Assembly: GCA_024231975.1 (NCBI GenBank)
Contig: JAAEQB010000024.1
Coordinates: forward strand, 1-48,545
Reading direction: 5' to 3'
Origin: Allobosea sp.
GTDB lineage: Bacteria > Pseudomonadota > Alphaproteobacteria > Rhizobiales > Beijerinckiaceae
Length of the DNA: 48,545 nt
Positions 1-8,151 of the stretch are shown here, one piece after another; the first letter of the stretch is position 1, and every line of letters begins with the position of its first letter. Under the pieces are notes generated by a model that saw nothing but the letters and a program-made list of their open reading frames with translations, made no database searches and had not been told where the DNA came from. The position numbers and the translations under genes are program-made.

Positions 1-2487
1 CGACAGGCGCGCATCGAGATCGAAGCGCGACTGGCTGTAGCCGCCGGCGACGCCGAGCTTCAGCGAGGAACCGGGCACGTCGTAGACCAGCAGGTCCGCG
101 CCGAGCAGGGCGCCGCCGCTGCGGCGGGAGAGGCTCGCGGCATTGCCGTCGCCATCCGTATTGCCGGTGCTGCCGAAGGCCGTGCCCCAGAACGCATAGC
201 GCGGCTGCGGCACCGGGGCGGGCATCACGACAGCGCCCTTGCGGCCGGGCAGGTCGGCGGTGAAGGCGCCTGCGACCTGACCGGGAGCCTGCGTCAGCAG
301 CGGCCCGCGCAGATGGCCCAGAATGGTGTCGCGCACCAACCGGCTCTCGTCGATCATCACGCTGACCGCCTGGGCATGCGCTTCGCCCGAAAGCAGGTCG
401 AAGCCGGCCCGCGCCTCGGCCGCCGTCGCCGAGATCAGCGCGTCATAGACCGGGTTGCCGACGCCAAGCCGCTCCGCCGCCACCGCGATGAAGCCCTGGT
501 TGCGCGTCGCGGCGATATACGTGCTGCCGGGGCTGGCGTTGCCGCCGCCATCGCTCGTGCCGCCGGTGCCGCCACTCGACGTCCCGCTCGTGCCGGTTCC
601 GCCGCTGGAGCCGCCGCCCGGCCCGAAGGAGGTGTCGTTGCGGGTCATGGTCAGCGTGACGGTCGTGCCGCCATAGCTCAGCGACGGTGTCAGGAAGGCG
701 AGGTTCGACGTGACGGTGTTGAACGTCCCGGTCACGCCACCGGAGGCGGTCAGGATCGTATAGCTCGTGCTCGCAGCGTAATTGCCGTTTTCCGCCAGCA
801 CCTGCACCGTGCCGCCAGACAGCGTCGCCGAACCGGACGCCACGATCCTGTCGCTCTGCCCGGCGGCGTTGACCTCGACCAGATAGGTCGAGCCCGCAGC
901 GAACGAGACATTGCCCGAGACGGTCAGCGTCCCGATCGAATTGCCCGGCGCCACCGTCGCGCCGCTGCCGACGCTCACCGCTCCGACCGCGCCCGAGCCG
1001 CCGAGCGTGCCGCCATCCAGCGTCACCGAACCGGTGATCGAGCCGTTCACCACCAGCTTGCCGCCCGAGACCCTGGTGCCACCGGTGTAGGTGCTGGCGC
1101 CGGTCAGGGTCAGCGTGCCCGTGCCGGTCTTGTCGAGCGCGCCATTGCCGCTGATCGACCCCGAGAAGGTCGTCGACGTATTGCTGCCGCCGGCTTTCAG
1201 TGTCGTGCCCGTGCCGATCCGGATCGAGCCGGCGCCGGCAATCGATGCGGCGGTTACGGCCCCAAGGCTGTCGCTGACCTGCAGCGTCGCGCCCGATGCG
1301 ACGGTGTAGCCCGAGGCGGCCGACATCGCCGGCGCGGCGTCGATCAGCAGCGTCCCGCCCTCGATCGTGGTCGCGCCGGTATAGGTGTTGGTGCCGGTCA
1401 GGGTCAGCGTGCCGGCGCCCTGCTTGGTCAGGCCGCCCGTGCCGTCGAAACTGGTCGAGACGCCGATGCTGAAGCCATTGCTGTCGAAGAAGGCTCCGTT
1501 CGCGCCGATGGTCAGCGCCGGAAAGCCGCTAAGGAAATCAGGATTGTTGGCGACTGCTGCCCGCAGGATGCCGCCGTTCAGGTTGAGGGTGACGGTGCCG
1601 CCCTGATTGACGACCCGATAGGCCTCCAGCACGCCGCGACCGTTCACGGCATCGCCGAGAAGATTGAGCGTGGCGCTCGAAGCCGGGTCAGAGCCCATCA
1701 TCAGCGAGATGAGCTTGACCTCGCCGCCCGCTTCGATGGTCAGCGTGCCGAATCTGCCTGAGAGCCCGAGCTCGATGTCGGCTCCACTCACATCGAGGAT
1801 CGAGCCCGCCCCGGTCACGATGATCGAACCTCCACGGAGCTCCATCTGTCCTGATTGGACGCGGCCGCCGTTTTCGACGGTCAGCAAGCCCCCTTCGAAG
1901 AACTTGGTCTCCAATACAGTCAGGGTCGAGCCCGCCCCGGTCACCGTCACTGTTACCGGCCCGACTGCATAGCTAGCGTCGAGATAAAGGCCGCTGCCTT
2001 CGACACGACCGCCATCGCGGACGATCAGCGCCGCCGCTCCCCCGCCGTAGCCAACATTGATGTTGTTACTCTTGAAGAAGCCACCATCCTCGACGATCAA
2101 CCTGCCCGAGCTGCCCCAGCCGATGATTGTCATGTGACCGGCCATCCAGGACGAGCCTGCGCCGGTAATCGTCGCGGTACTGGAGTTACTGGAGCCCCCG
2201 AAACCGATCGTGACGCCATTGCTCGTCACTGTGGCTCCGCCGGCGACGGTCAGCGTGGCGGCGCCGCCATATCCGACGGTCAAGGGGGTTGTCCCAGTAA
2301 CGCTCCAGTTCGAGTAAGGCGGAGGCGGAGTGCCGGGATCAAGCGGACCGGTCCAGGTGATCAGCGCCTGGCCGCTTGCGGCCGATGCGCCCATGAGCAA
2401 TGAAAGCGCGGTCGTGGCAGCCAAAAGCCACCGACGCGACGACGCGCTACGAGCGCGTCCCTGATCGAATGTCCCAGACAACAGCAC
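1..2487 (-). CDS. Autotransporter (type Va secretion), PATR-repeat passenger, 3' end beyond window
   Basis: An outer-membrane autotransporter, cut by the left window edge after 829 codons. The reading frame is open from a GTG at 2487 (GGGG about 8 nt upstream; in-frame stop 30 nt upstream) to base 1. Residues about 20-45 form a signal peptide (RRWLLAATTALSLLMGAS). The passenger is a Gly/Thr/Ser-rich beta-helix with repeats of the TLTLTGANTYTGATTIEGG kind (about 1090-1430), the hallmark of autotransporter-associated beta strand repeats. A Gly/Ser/Thr linker lies near 540-640. The start of the beta-barrel domain follows, with RYAFWGTAFGS and LGVAGGYSQSRFDLDARLS at the edge. By family the barrel inserts in the outer membrane and exports the passenger; the passenger's own function (adhesion is usual) cannot be read. 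The plus-strand open frames here are shadows. The start codon is the least certain point. Confidence 0.88.
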   Translation of the reverse strand, partial: MLLSGTFDQGRARSASSRRWLLAATTALSLLMGASAASGQALITWTGPLDPGTPPPPYSNWSVTGTTPLTVGYGGAATLTVAGGATVTSNGVTIGFGGSSNSSTATITGAGSSWMAGHMTIIGWGSSGRLIVEDGGFFKSNNINVGYGGGAAALIVRDGGRVEGSGLYLDASYAVGPVTVTVTGAGSTLTVLETKFFEGGLLTVENGGRVQSGQMELRGGSIIVTGAGSILDVSGADIELGLSGRFGTLTIEAGGEVKLISLMMGSDPASSATLNLLGDAVNGRGVLEAYRVVNQGGTVTLNLNGGILRAAVANNPDFLSGFPALTIGANGAFFDSNGFSIGVSTSFDGTGGLTKQGAGTLTLTGTNTYTGATTIEGGTLLIDAAPAMSAASGYTVASGATLQVSDSLGAVTAASIAGAGSIRIGTGTTLKAGGSNTSTTFSGSISGNGALDKTGTGTLTLTGASTYTGGTRVSGGKLVVNGSITGSVTLDGGTLGGSGAVGAVSVGSGATVAPGNSIGTLTVSGNVSFAAGSTYLVEVNAAGQSDRIVASGSATLSGGTVQVLAENGNYAASTSYTILTASGGVTGTFNTVTSNLAFLTPSLSYGGTTVTLTMTRNDTSFGPGGGSSGGTGTSGTSSGGTGGTSDGGGNASPGSTYIAATRNQGFIAVAAERLGVGNPVYDALISATAAEARAGFDLLSGEAHAQAVSVMIDESRLVRDTILGHLRGPLLTQAPGQVAGAFTADLPGRKGAVVMPAPVPQPRYAFWGTAFGSTGNTDGDGNAASLSRRSGGALLGADLLVYDVPGSSLKLGVAGGYSQSRFDLDARLS

Positions 2488-2603
2488 CGATGATCCCCAA
2501 CCGTAGCGGCAGGGTTAGGCCGCCTCGCGCGCGAGGCAATGAACAGCCGTTCACATCCAGCCAAATCGATGGAGTGTGACGAATTCGCCGCTATGCCGGT
2601 GCG

Positions 2604-4445
2604 CTACGCCTTGATCTTCACATAGCTTCCCGGCGCATCCTCCAGCGCGGGCAGGGGACCCTCGCCGGGGATGCGCGGCTTGACGCGCTTGGGCGCCTGC
2701 TTCTCCACCCAGGCGAACCAGTGCGGCCACCAGGAGCCGGGATGCTCCTGCGTCGTCTTCATCCAATCCTCGAAGGCGCCTTCCGGCTTCGGCCCGGTCC
2801 AGTACTGGTACTTCACCTTGGTCGGCGGATTGACCACGCCGGCGATGTGGCCGGAGCCGGCCATGACGTAGTCGACCGGGCCGCCGAAGGTCTGCGAGCC
2901 CAGGAAAACCGAGAGGGCCGGGGCGATATGGTCCTCGCGGGTCGCCAGATTATAGATCGGGATCGTCACCTTCTTGAGGTCGAGCTGCTTGCCGCCGAGG
3001 CGCATCTCGCCCTTGCTCAGCTTGTTCTCGAGATAGCAGTTGCGCAGGTAGAAGGAGTGGTTCGCCGCCGGCATCCGGGTCGAATCCGAATTCCAGTAGA
3101 GCAGATCGAACGGGGTCGGCGCCTTGCCCTTCAGGTAGTTGTTGACGGCATAGGACCAGATCAGGTCGTTCGGCCTGAGCATGTTGAAGGCGCCGGACAT
3201 GCGCGCCCCGTCGAGATAGCCGCGCTCGGCCATCTGTTCCTCGACGGCGCGGATCTGCTCCTCGTCGACGAAGACCGAGAGCTCGCCGGCATGGCTGAAG
3301 TCGACCTGCGTGGTGAAGAAGGTCGCGCTGGCGATGCGCTTGTCCCGGGTCGCCGCCATATAGGCCAGCGTCACGCCGAGCAGCGTGCCGCCGACGCAGT
3401 AGCCGATCGAGGACACCTGCTTCTCGCCGGTGACCTGCTCGATCGCCTCCAGCGCGGCGAAGATGCCCTCGCGCATATAGCTCTCGAAATCCTTGAGCGC
3501 GTGGCGGTGGTCGGGGTTGACCCAGGAGATGCAGAAGACCGTCAGCCCCTGGGAAACGCACCAGCGGATGAAGCTCTTCTCGGCGTTGAGGTCGAGGATG
3601 TAGAACTTGTTGATCCAGGGCGGCACGATCAATAGCGGCCGCTTCAGCACCGTCTCGGTCGCGGGCGCATACTGGATCAGCTCGATGATGTCGTTGCGGT
3701 AGATGACCTTGCCCGGCGTCGTCGCGATGTTGACGCCGATCTGGAAGGCGCCGGCATCCGATTGCCGGATCTTCAGCTCGCCGCCGCCGGCCTCGACGTC
3801 CTCGGCCAGCATCTTCATGCCGCGCACCAGGTTCTCGCCGTTCTGCGCCATGGTCTCGCGCAGCAGCTCGGGATTGGTCGCGACGAAGTTGGACGGGGAC
3901 AGGGCTCCGGCGATCTGCTTGACGTAAAAGCGGGCCTTGTCACGCGTATGCGGGTCGAGCTCGTCCGCCTGCTCGACCATGCCTTCGGCCCAGCGTGTCG
4001 TCAGCAGATAGGCCTGTTTGACGAAGTCGAAGACCGGATGACTGTTCCATTCCGGATCGGCGAAGCGGGCGTCGCGCTTCTCGGGCGCGATCACCGGCTC
4101 GACCTGCTCGCCGCCGAGGCGCTTCAGCGTCGAACTCCACAAGGAGAGGAAATCGCTGGTGATCGCGCCCTGGGCCTCGATGATCTTCTGGGGATCGCTG
4201 ACCCAGCGCTCGGCGACGCGGCCAAGCACCTTGACCATCTCGCTGGCTTCGTCGGCCTGGCCGGTCTTGGCCTCGCCCCGTTCGATCGGCTTCAGATAGG
4301 CGGCCGTCACCTTGCCGGCCTGCTCGACCAGCTTGCCCATGTTCTGCGCCATCGCCTCGAAATCGGGCACGGCCGGAAGCTCGCCGAACGGCGTTTCCGC
4401 AGGCTTTGGCCCGGTCTTGCCCTTCTCGTCAGCTGGCGGACACAT
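2604..4445 (-). CDS. phaC: Class I poly(3-hydroxyalkanoate) synthase
   Basis: Polymerises (R)-3-hydroxyacyl-CoA into polyhydroxyalkanoate granules in the cytoplasm. The 613-aa length fits class I enzymes that act without PhaE. An N-terminal PhaC domain is followed by an alpha/beta-hydrolase domain. The lipase-like box GYCVGG carries the catalytic Cys350. Asp505 (REDHIAP) and His533 (GSGHIAG) complete the triad. The frame extends upstream to 4529, but the ATG at 4445 is chosen because AAGGGGAG sits 8 nt before it and the protein start then matches the family. It is divergent from the lipoprotein gene. No phaA, phaB or phaR is in the window, so precursor supply lies elsewhere. Confidence 0.96.
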   Translation of the reverse strand: MCPPADEKGKTGPKPAETPFGELPAVPDFEAMAQNMGKLVEQAGKVTAAYLKPIERGEAKTGQADEASEMVKVLGRVAERWVSDPQKIIEAQGAITSDFLSLWSSTLKRLGGEQVEPVIAPEKRDARFADPEWNSHPVFDFVKQAYLLTTRWAEGMVEQADELDPHTRDKARFYVKQIAGALSPSNFVATNPELLRETMAQNGENLVRGMKMLAEDVEAGGGELKIRQSDAGAFQIGVNIATTPGKVIYRNDIIELIQYAPATETVLKRPLLIVPPWINKFYILDLNAEKSFIRWCVSQGLTVFCISWVNPDHRHALKDFESYMREGIFAALEAIEQVTGEKQVSSIGYCVGGTLLGVTLAYMAATRDKRIASATFFTTQVDFSHAGELSVFVDEEQIRAVEEQMAERGYLDGARMSGAFNMLRPNDLIWSYAVNNYLKGKAPTPFDLLYWNSDSTRMPAANHSFYLRNCYLENKLSKGEMRLGGKQLDLKKVTIPIYNLATREDHIAPALSVFLGSQTFGGPVDYVMAGSGHIAGVVNPPTKVKYQYWTGPKPEGAFEDWMKTTQEHPGSWWPHWFAWVEKQAPKRVKPRIPGEGPLPALEDAPGSYVKIKA

Positions 4446-4552
4446 GATGGCGCTCCCCTTGATAGCCTTACGCAGGAGTTGCACTCCCCATTTTGGACCC
4501 ATTAAGGACCTAAGCAGTATGAGTGACAAAGAAATTCTGCGGAACCGGGGCG

Positions 4553-4906
4553 ATGATTGGTAAGCGCACTGAAATCTCGCTCAAGGCGGCCGGACTCGTC
4601 CTGCTCGTCGGAGTGGCGCTCGGAGGTTGCGAAGCTGCCCGCGGCGTCGCGGAGTTCACTGATCTCGCCACCAAACCCGGCGATCCCAAGCCATTCGTGA
4701 CCGAGACCCGGCCGCAGGATCCGAAATACATTCCGATCGGCACCACCGTCTCGCGCGAGGCCAAGCGCAAGACTGTCGACGAGTTCAAGGCGCTCGAAGC
4801 GGATCTCGACGCCAAGCGAATCTCGAACGAGGCGGCGGGCACGCAGGCACAGCAGCTCGGCAAGGTCCTGCCGCCGCCGGCGCCGCCGCCGACGCCAAAG
4901 GAATGA
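4553..4906 (+). CDS. Small lipoprotein of unknown function
   Basis: A 117-aa protein with a clear lipoprotein signal: basic start (MIGKRTEISLK), hydrophobic core and lipobox LGGC, with the lipidated Cys at residue 26. The mature part is short and polar and ends in a Pro-rich tail (PPPAPPPTPKE), so it is probably a membrane-anchored periplasmic protein. An in-frame GTG at 4523 would add ten residues. The ATG at 4553 gives the more normal signal peptide, but neither has a strong ribosome site. It is divergent from phaC with about 107 bp between starts. No family is recognised and no function is offered. Confidence 0.75.
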   Translation: MIGKRTEISLKAAGLVLLVGVALGGCEAARGVAEFTDLATKPGDPKPFVTETRPQDPKYIPIGTTVSREAKRKTVDEFKALEADLDAKRISNEAAGTQAQQLGKVLPPPAPPPTPKE

Positions 4907-4912
4907 GGAGTC

Positions 4913-4947
4913 GGGCGAGAGCGGGCCGCGCTTGCCTTGTCTCGCCC
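4913..4947 (+). terminator. Possible hairpin terminator after lipoprotein gene
   Basis: GGGCGAGA (4913-4920) pairs perfectly with TCTCGCCC (4940-4947) around a 19-nt GC-rich loop, just after the lipoprotein stop codon. There is no T-run, so a Rho-independent role is uncertain. Confidence 0.35.
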
Positions 4948-4986
4948 TGACCAGTCCCATGGCAGCTCCTCAGTGGAACGCCAGCG

Positions 4987-5613
4987 ATGATCCTGATCGG
5001 CCAGTATGATTCGCCCTTCGTGCGCCGCGTCGGCATTGCGCTGACGCTCTACGAGCTGCCCTTCGAGCATCGGCCGTGGTCGGTCTTCGGCGACGCCGAC
5101 AGGATCGCGCCTCTCAATCCGCTGGTCCGCGTGCCGACGCTGGAGCTCGACGACGGGCTGGTGCTGGTCGAAAGCCATGCCATCATCGACTATCTCGACG
5201 GCCTCGTTCCTCCCGAGCTTGCCCTGTTCCCGCGGGAGGAGCCGGAGCGCCACCGGGCCTTGCGCGTCGCGGCGCTGGCGATGGGGCTCGCCGAGAAGGC
5301 GGTGAGCCTGTTCTACGAGCTGAAGCTGCACGATCAGATTTCCGAGACCTGGGCCGGGCGCTGCCGCGGGCAGATATCAGGCGCTCTCGCCGCACTGGAG
5401 CGGGAGCGGGCCGAGCGCATCGGCGACTGGTGGTTCGGCGAGCGGATCGGCCATGCCGACATCGCGCTCGCCTGCGCGTTGCGCTTCGCCAGCGAGGCAC
5501 ATCCCGATCTCGTCGTGCTGCGCGACTATCCGGCGCTGGAAGCGCATTCCGCCCGCTGCGAGGCGCTCGACGTGTTCCGGACGATCAGCCAGCCCTTCAT
5601 TCCGCCGGCCTGA
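4987..5613 (+). CDS. Glutathione S-transferase family protein
   Basis: A 208-aa cytosolic protein with an N-terminal thioredoxin-fold GST domain (MILIGQYDSPFVRRVGIAL). The glutathione-contact motif VESHAIIDYLDG sits at about residues 58-69, and an all-alpha C-terminal domain follows. The SPFVRR start is typical of bacterial GSTs that use Ser or another residue near the N terminus in place of Tyr. By family it conjugates glutathione to electrophiles or acts as an isomerase or peroxidase; the substrate cannot be inferred. It is a stand-alone gene, with about 150 bp before the next start. Confidence 0.9.
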   Translation: MILIGQYDSPFVRRVGIALTLYELPFEHRPWSVFGDADRIAPLNPLVRVPTLELDDGLVLVESHAIIDYLDGLVPPELALFPREEPERHRALRVAALAMGLAEKAVSLFYELKLHDQISETWAGRCRGQISGALAALERERAERIGDWWFGERIGHADIALACALRFASEAHPDLVVLRDYPALEAHSARCEALDVFRTISQPFIPPA

Positions 5614-5665
5614 AGCGTTGCGCCAGGAAGGCATGCGCTGCGTTTCGATGAATCTTGCGTTTTTT

Positions 5666-5678
5666 GCCCTGTCAGGGC
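5666..5678. repeat. 13-bp palindrome in front of the aminotransferase gene
   Basis: GCCCTGTCAGGGC is a perfect palindrome around one central base, about 90 bp upstream of the aminotransferase start. It is preceded by a T-run on the plus strand, which is the wrong side for a terminator. It may be an operator or chance. Confidence 0.3.
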
Positions 5679-5763
5679 GAAAGCTGCGGTGGTAAGGCAT
5701 CGCAACGCAAGAATGTGATTTGCTTCGCTCCGGCGTGGCGATCCGCAAGGACCTGTTCTCGAT

Positions 5764-6984
5764 ATGACCGATTTCCACCGCATCAAGCGCCTGCCGCCCT
5801 ACGTTTTCGAACAGGTCAACAAGATCAAGGCAGCCGAGCGCGCCAAGGGCGTCGACATCATCGATCTCGGCATGGGCAATCCCGATCTGCCGGCGCCCAA
5901 GCACGTCATCGAGAAGCTGGTCGAGACCGCCGGCAAGCCGCGCACCGACCGCTACTCCGCCTCGAAGGGCATCGCCGGCCTGCGCCGCGCCCAGGCGCAT
6001 TACTACCAGCGCCGCTTCGGCGTGACGCTCAATCCCGACACGCAGGTCGTCGCCACGCTCGGCTCGAAGGAAGGCTTCGCCAACATGGCGCAGGCCATCA
6101 CCGGCCCCGGCGACGTCGTGCTGGTGCCCAATCCGAGCTATCCGATCCACGCCTTCGGCTTCCTGATGGCGGGCGGCGTGATCCGCTCGGTCCCGGCCGA
6201 GCCGACGCCGGCCTTCTTCCCGGCGGTGGAGCGGGCGATGGCGCATTCGGTGCCCAAGCCGATCGCGCTCGTTACCTGCTATCCGGCGAACCCGACCGCC
6301 TACACCGCCTCGCTCGACTTTTATCGCGACCTCGTCGCCTTCGCGAAGCGGCACGATCTGATCCTGCTGTCGGATCTCGCCTATGCCGAGGTCTATTTCG
6401 ACGAGAACGACCCGCCGCCTTCGATGCTGCAGGTGCCGGGCGCGATGGACGTCGCCGTCGAGTTCACCTCGATGTCGAAGACCTTCTCCATGGCCGGCTG
6501 GCGCATGGGCTTCGCGGTCGGCAACGAGAAGCTGCTGGCGGCGCTGGCGCGGGTGAAGTCCTATCTCGACTATGGCGCCTATACGCCGATCCAGGTCGCG
6601 GCCGCGGCGGCGCTGAACGGCCCGGACGACTGCATCCGCGAGATGCGGGAAGTCTATCGCAAGCGCCGCGACGCGCTGGTCGAGAGCTTCGGTAAGGCCG
6701 GCTGGGAGTTCCCGGCGCCGCAGGCCTCGATGTTCGCCTGGGTGCCGATCCCGGAGAAATTCCGCCATCTCGGCTCGCTTGAGTTCTCCAAGCTGCTGAT
6801 CGAGAAGGCCGAGGTCGCGGTCGCGCCGGGCATCGGCTTCGGCGAGCATGGCGACGACTATGTCCGCATCGCCATCGTCGAGAACGAGCAGCGCATCCGC
6901 CAGGCGGCGCGCAATATCGGCCGCTTCCTGAAGAGCGCCGACCAGACCCTGCACAACGTCATCCAGATGCCGAAGGCGGGGTAG
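5764..6984 (+). CDS. alaC: PLP-dependent aminotransferase (alanine / LL-diaminopimelate aminotransferase type)
   Basis: A 406-aa fold-type I class I/II aminotransferase. N-terminal substrate and PLP motifs (IIDLGMGNPDLPAP) and the PLP-lysine motif SMSKTFSMAGWRMGF (about residues 238-252) are intact, as is the C-terminal Arg region (DDYVRIAIVENEQRIRQA). In the family it makes alanine from pyruvate and glutamate (AlaC) or is annotated as LL-diaminopimelate aminotransferase. The two are hard to separate by sequence alone, and alaC is the more likely role in alphaproteobacteria. It lies upstream of homoserine dehydrogenase, an arrangement I recall from this order, which points to aspartate-family amino-acid metabolism. 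The ATG at 5764 has AAGGA about 13 nt upstream. Confidence 0.9.
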   Translation: MTDFHRIKRLPPYVFEQVNKIKAAERAKGVDIIDLGMGNPDLPAPKHVIEKLVETAGKPRTDRYSASKGIAGLRRAQAHYYQRRFGVTLNPDTQVVATLGSKEGFANMAQAITGPGDVVLVPNPSYPIHAFGFLMAGGVIRSVPAEPTPAFFPAVERAMAHSVPKPIALVTCYPANPTAYTASLDFYRDLVAFAKRHDLILLSDLAYAEVYFDENDPPPSMLQVPGAMDVAVEFTSMSKTFSMAGWRMGFAVGNEKLLAALARVKSYLDYGAYTPIQVAAAAALNGPDDCIREMREVYRKRRDALVESFGKAGWEFPAPQASMFAWVPIPEKFRHLGSLEFSKLLIEKAEVAVAPGIGFGEHGDDYVRIAIVENEQRIRQAARNIGRFLKSADQTLHNVIQMPKAG

Positions 6985-7017
6985 GGCGGGACGCGTTCGA
7001 CATCCATCACGCTGTTC

Positions 7018-7130
7018 CAGCTCGTCATGCTCGCCCCTGTGGCGAGCATCCACGTCTTGAACGCTGCGTTCGATCAGTGAAGCGAAGACGTGGATGGTCG
7101 GGACAAGCCCGACCATGACGAAGAGGGCGC
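7018..7130. repeat. Intergenic palindromic repeat (REP/RIME-like)
   Basis: An imperfect inverted repeat of about 110 bp fills the gap after alaC. CGTCATGCTCG...CGAGCATCCACGTCTT is answered by AAGACGTGGATGGTCGGG...CCCGACCATGACG. Nested hairpins of this kind (GTCATG...CATGAC, CCACGTCTT...AAGACGTGG) are common dispersed intergenic elements in Hyphomicrobiales. A related motif appears upstream of glpK. It has no coding potential. Confidence 0.7.
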
Positions 7131-7245
7131 CGCTCAGGCGCGTGGGGAGCCGCCTTGGAAAGACGGCCGTCACTGTTGCGCGCCGGCACTGGACCGGGCC
7201 GTCGAAACATGGGAACCCAAGGCCGGGGTGGATAGCTAGGACGAA

Positions 7246-7686
7246 GTGCGCGCCATGGTCTCGAAGGGTCGGTTGATCGGGATCGTGTTCGGCCTGTTCG
7301 CGCTGGTCTGCCTGTTCGCCACCTATGATTTCTCGCGCGGCCGCACCACCGACACCGACTCGCCCCTGATCGCCGAGGTGCTGACCGCCTCGCGCGCCAA
7401 GGAATGCGGCCGCGACGCCACCGAGATCGCGGCGAAGTACTTCCCGACCGGCATGGGCCGCGCCGAGGCTGAGCAGCTCCTGGCGCAGACCGTGATCAAG
7501 GCGCCGAAGCCCTGGTTCTGGAAGCCGATCGACGAGAACTCGACCCAGGCGGACGGCGACAGCGTCGAGGCGCTGCGCACCATCAAGATCACCGCCTTCG
7601 GCAACCAGCTGCTGCGGATCTATCTCGGCTTCGAGAACGGCAAGGTCCACAAGCTCGCCGCCGAGGTCGTCTGCCGCTTCGAGTGA
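7246..7686 (+). CDS. Membrane-anchored hypothetical protein
   Basis: A protein of about 146 aa with one N-terminal membrane segment (LIGIVFGLFALVCLFATY) and a soluble remainder of about 115 aa that probably faces the periplasm. Two Cys (in AKECGRD and EVVCRFE) could form a disulfide. I do not recognise the family. The start is ambiguous: GTG at 7246 has AGGA close upstream, while the ATG at 7255 lacks a ribosome site but gives a tidier N terminus. It reads convergently towards the VOC gene, with 15 bp between stops. Confidence 0.72.
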   Translation: MRAMVSKGRLIGIVFGLFALVCLFATYDFSRGRTTDTDSPLIAEVLTASRAKECGRDATEIAAKYFPTGMGRAEAEQLLAQTVIKAPKPWFWKPIDENSTQADGDSVEALRTIKITAFGNQLLRIYLGFENGKVHKLAAEVVCRFE

Positions 7687-7701
7687 AGCTGGCCGAAGCC
7701 C

Positions 7702-8049
7702 TCACTTCTCGATGACGCAGAAGCTGTTTCCGTCCGGATCTTCCAACACGATGTAGTCGGCGCCCTCGGGATAGCGCCACTCGGCCCGCCTCGCGCCTAT
7801 CCGCAGCAGGCGCTCGACCTCGGCTTCGCGATCGCTGGCATAGAGGTCGAGATGGTGGCGTTGGTGGTTCTCCGCCTCCGACGAGACCTGCGTGATCGCG
7901 AGCTGCACGCCAGAACCTTGCCGCGGCACCAGGATCACCCAGTCGGGTGAGGGCGGCCGCAGCGGCTCGTATGAGAGTGCCTCCGTCCAGAAGGCGATGG
8001 CGCGCGGCACGTCGCGCACCCCCCAGACGATCGAGCCGACCTTCAGCAT
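7702..8049 (-). CDS. VOC (glyoxalase/bleomycin-resistance) family protein
   Basis: A 115-aa single VOC module with beta-alpha-beta-beta-beta repeats. It starts MLKVGSIVWGVRDVPRAIAF and ends with YIVLEDPDGNSFCVIEK, the usual VOC signature. Candidate metal ligands are the His pair in RHHLDLY and the final Glu. A much longer frame extends upstream, but the ATG at 8049 has GGAGGG 7 nt before it and starts exactly at the fold. Functions in the family range from lyase and isomerase to dioxygenase or drug binding, and the substrate is unknown. It is divergent from hom. Confidence 0.88.
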   Translation of the reverse strand: MLKVGSIVWGVRDVPRAIAFWTEALSYEPLRPPSPDWVILVPRQGSGVQLAITQVSSEAENHQRHHLDLYASDREAEVERLLRIGARRAEWRYPEGADYIVLEDPDGNSFCVIEK

Positions 8050-8151
8050 CGCGATCCCTCCGCTCTGCGTACTCAATCCGGCGTTTCGGGATAGGTTCCT
8101 TACACCCCTTCGCCGTTGACTCCCCGCGCGCCTCATGCGACCCCGCCGCTC

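Noticed and set aside
313..1761. A 482-codon plus-strand frame rich in Arg and Ala
   Set aside because: It is antisense to the autotransporter, whose minus-strand frame gives recognisable beta-helix repeats and a barrel domain.
4519..4563. A 14-codon ATG frame before the lipoprotein gene
   Set aside because: It has no ribosome site or leader-peptide feature such as a run of one amino acid, and it overlaps the alternative start of the real gene.
5377..7650. A 757-codon minus-strand frame
   Set aside because: It lies antisense to three plus-strand genes (GST, aminotransferase, hypothetical). Its composition is that of a high-GC shadow, with no domain.
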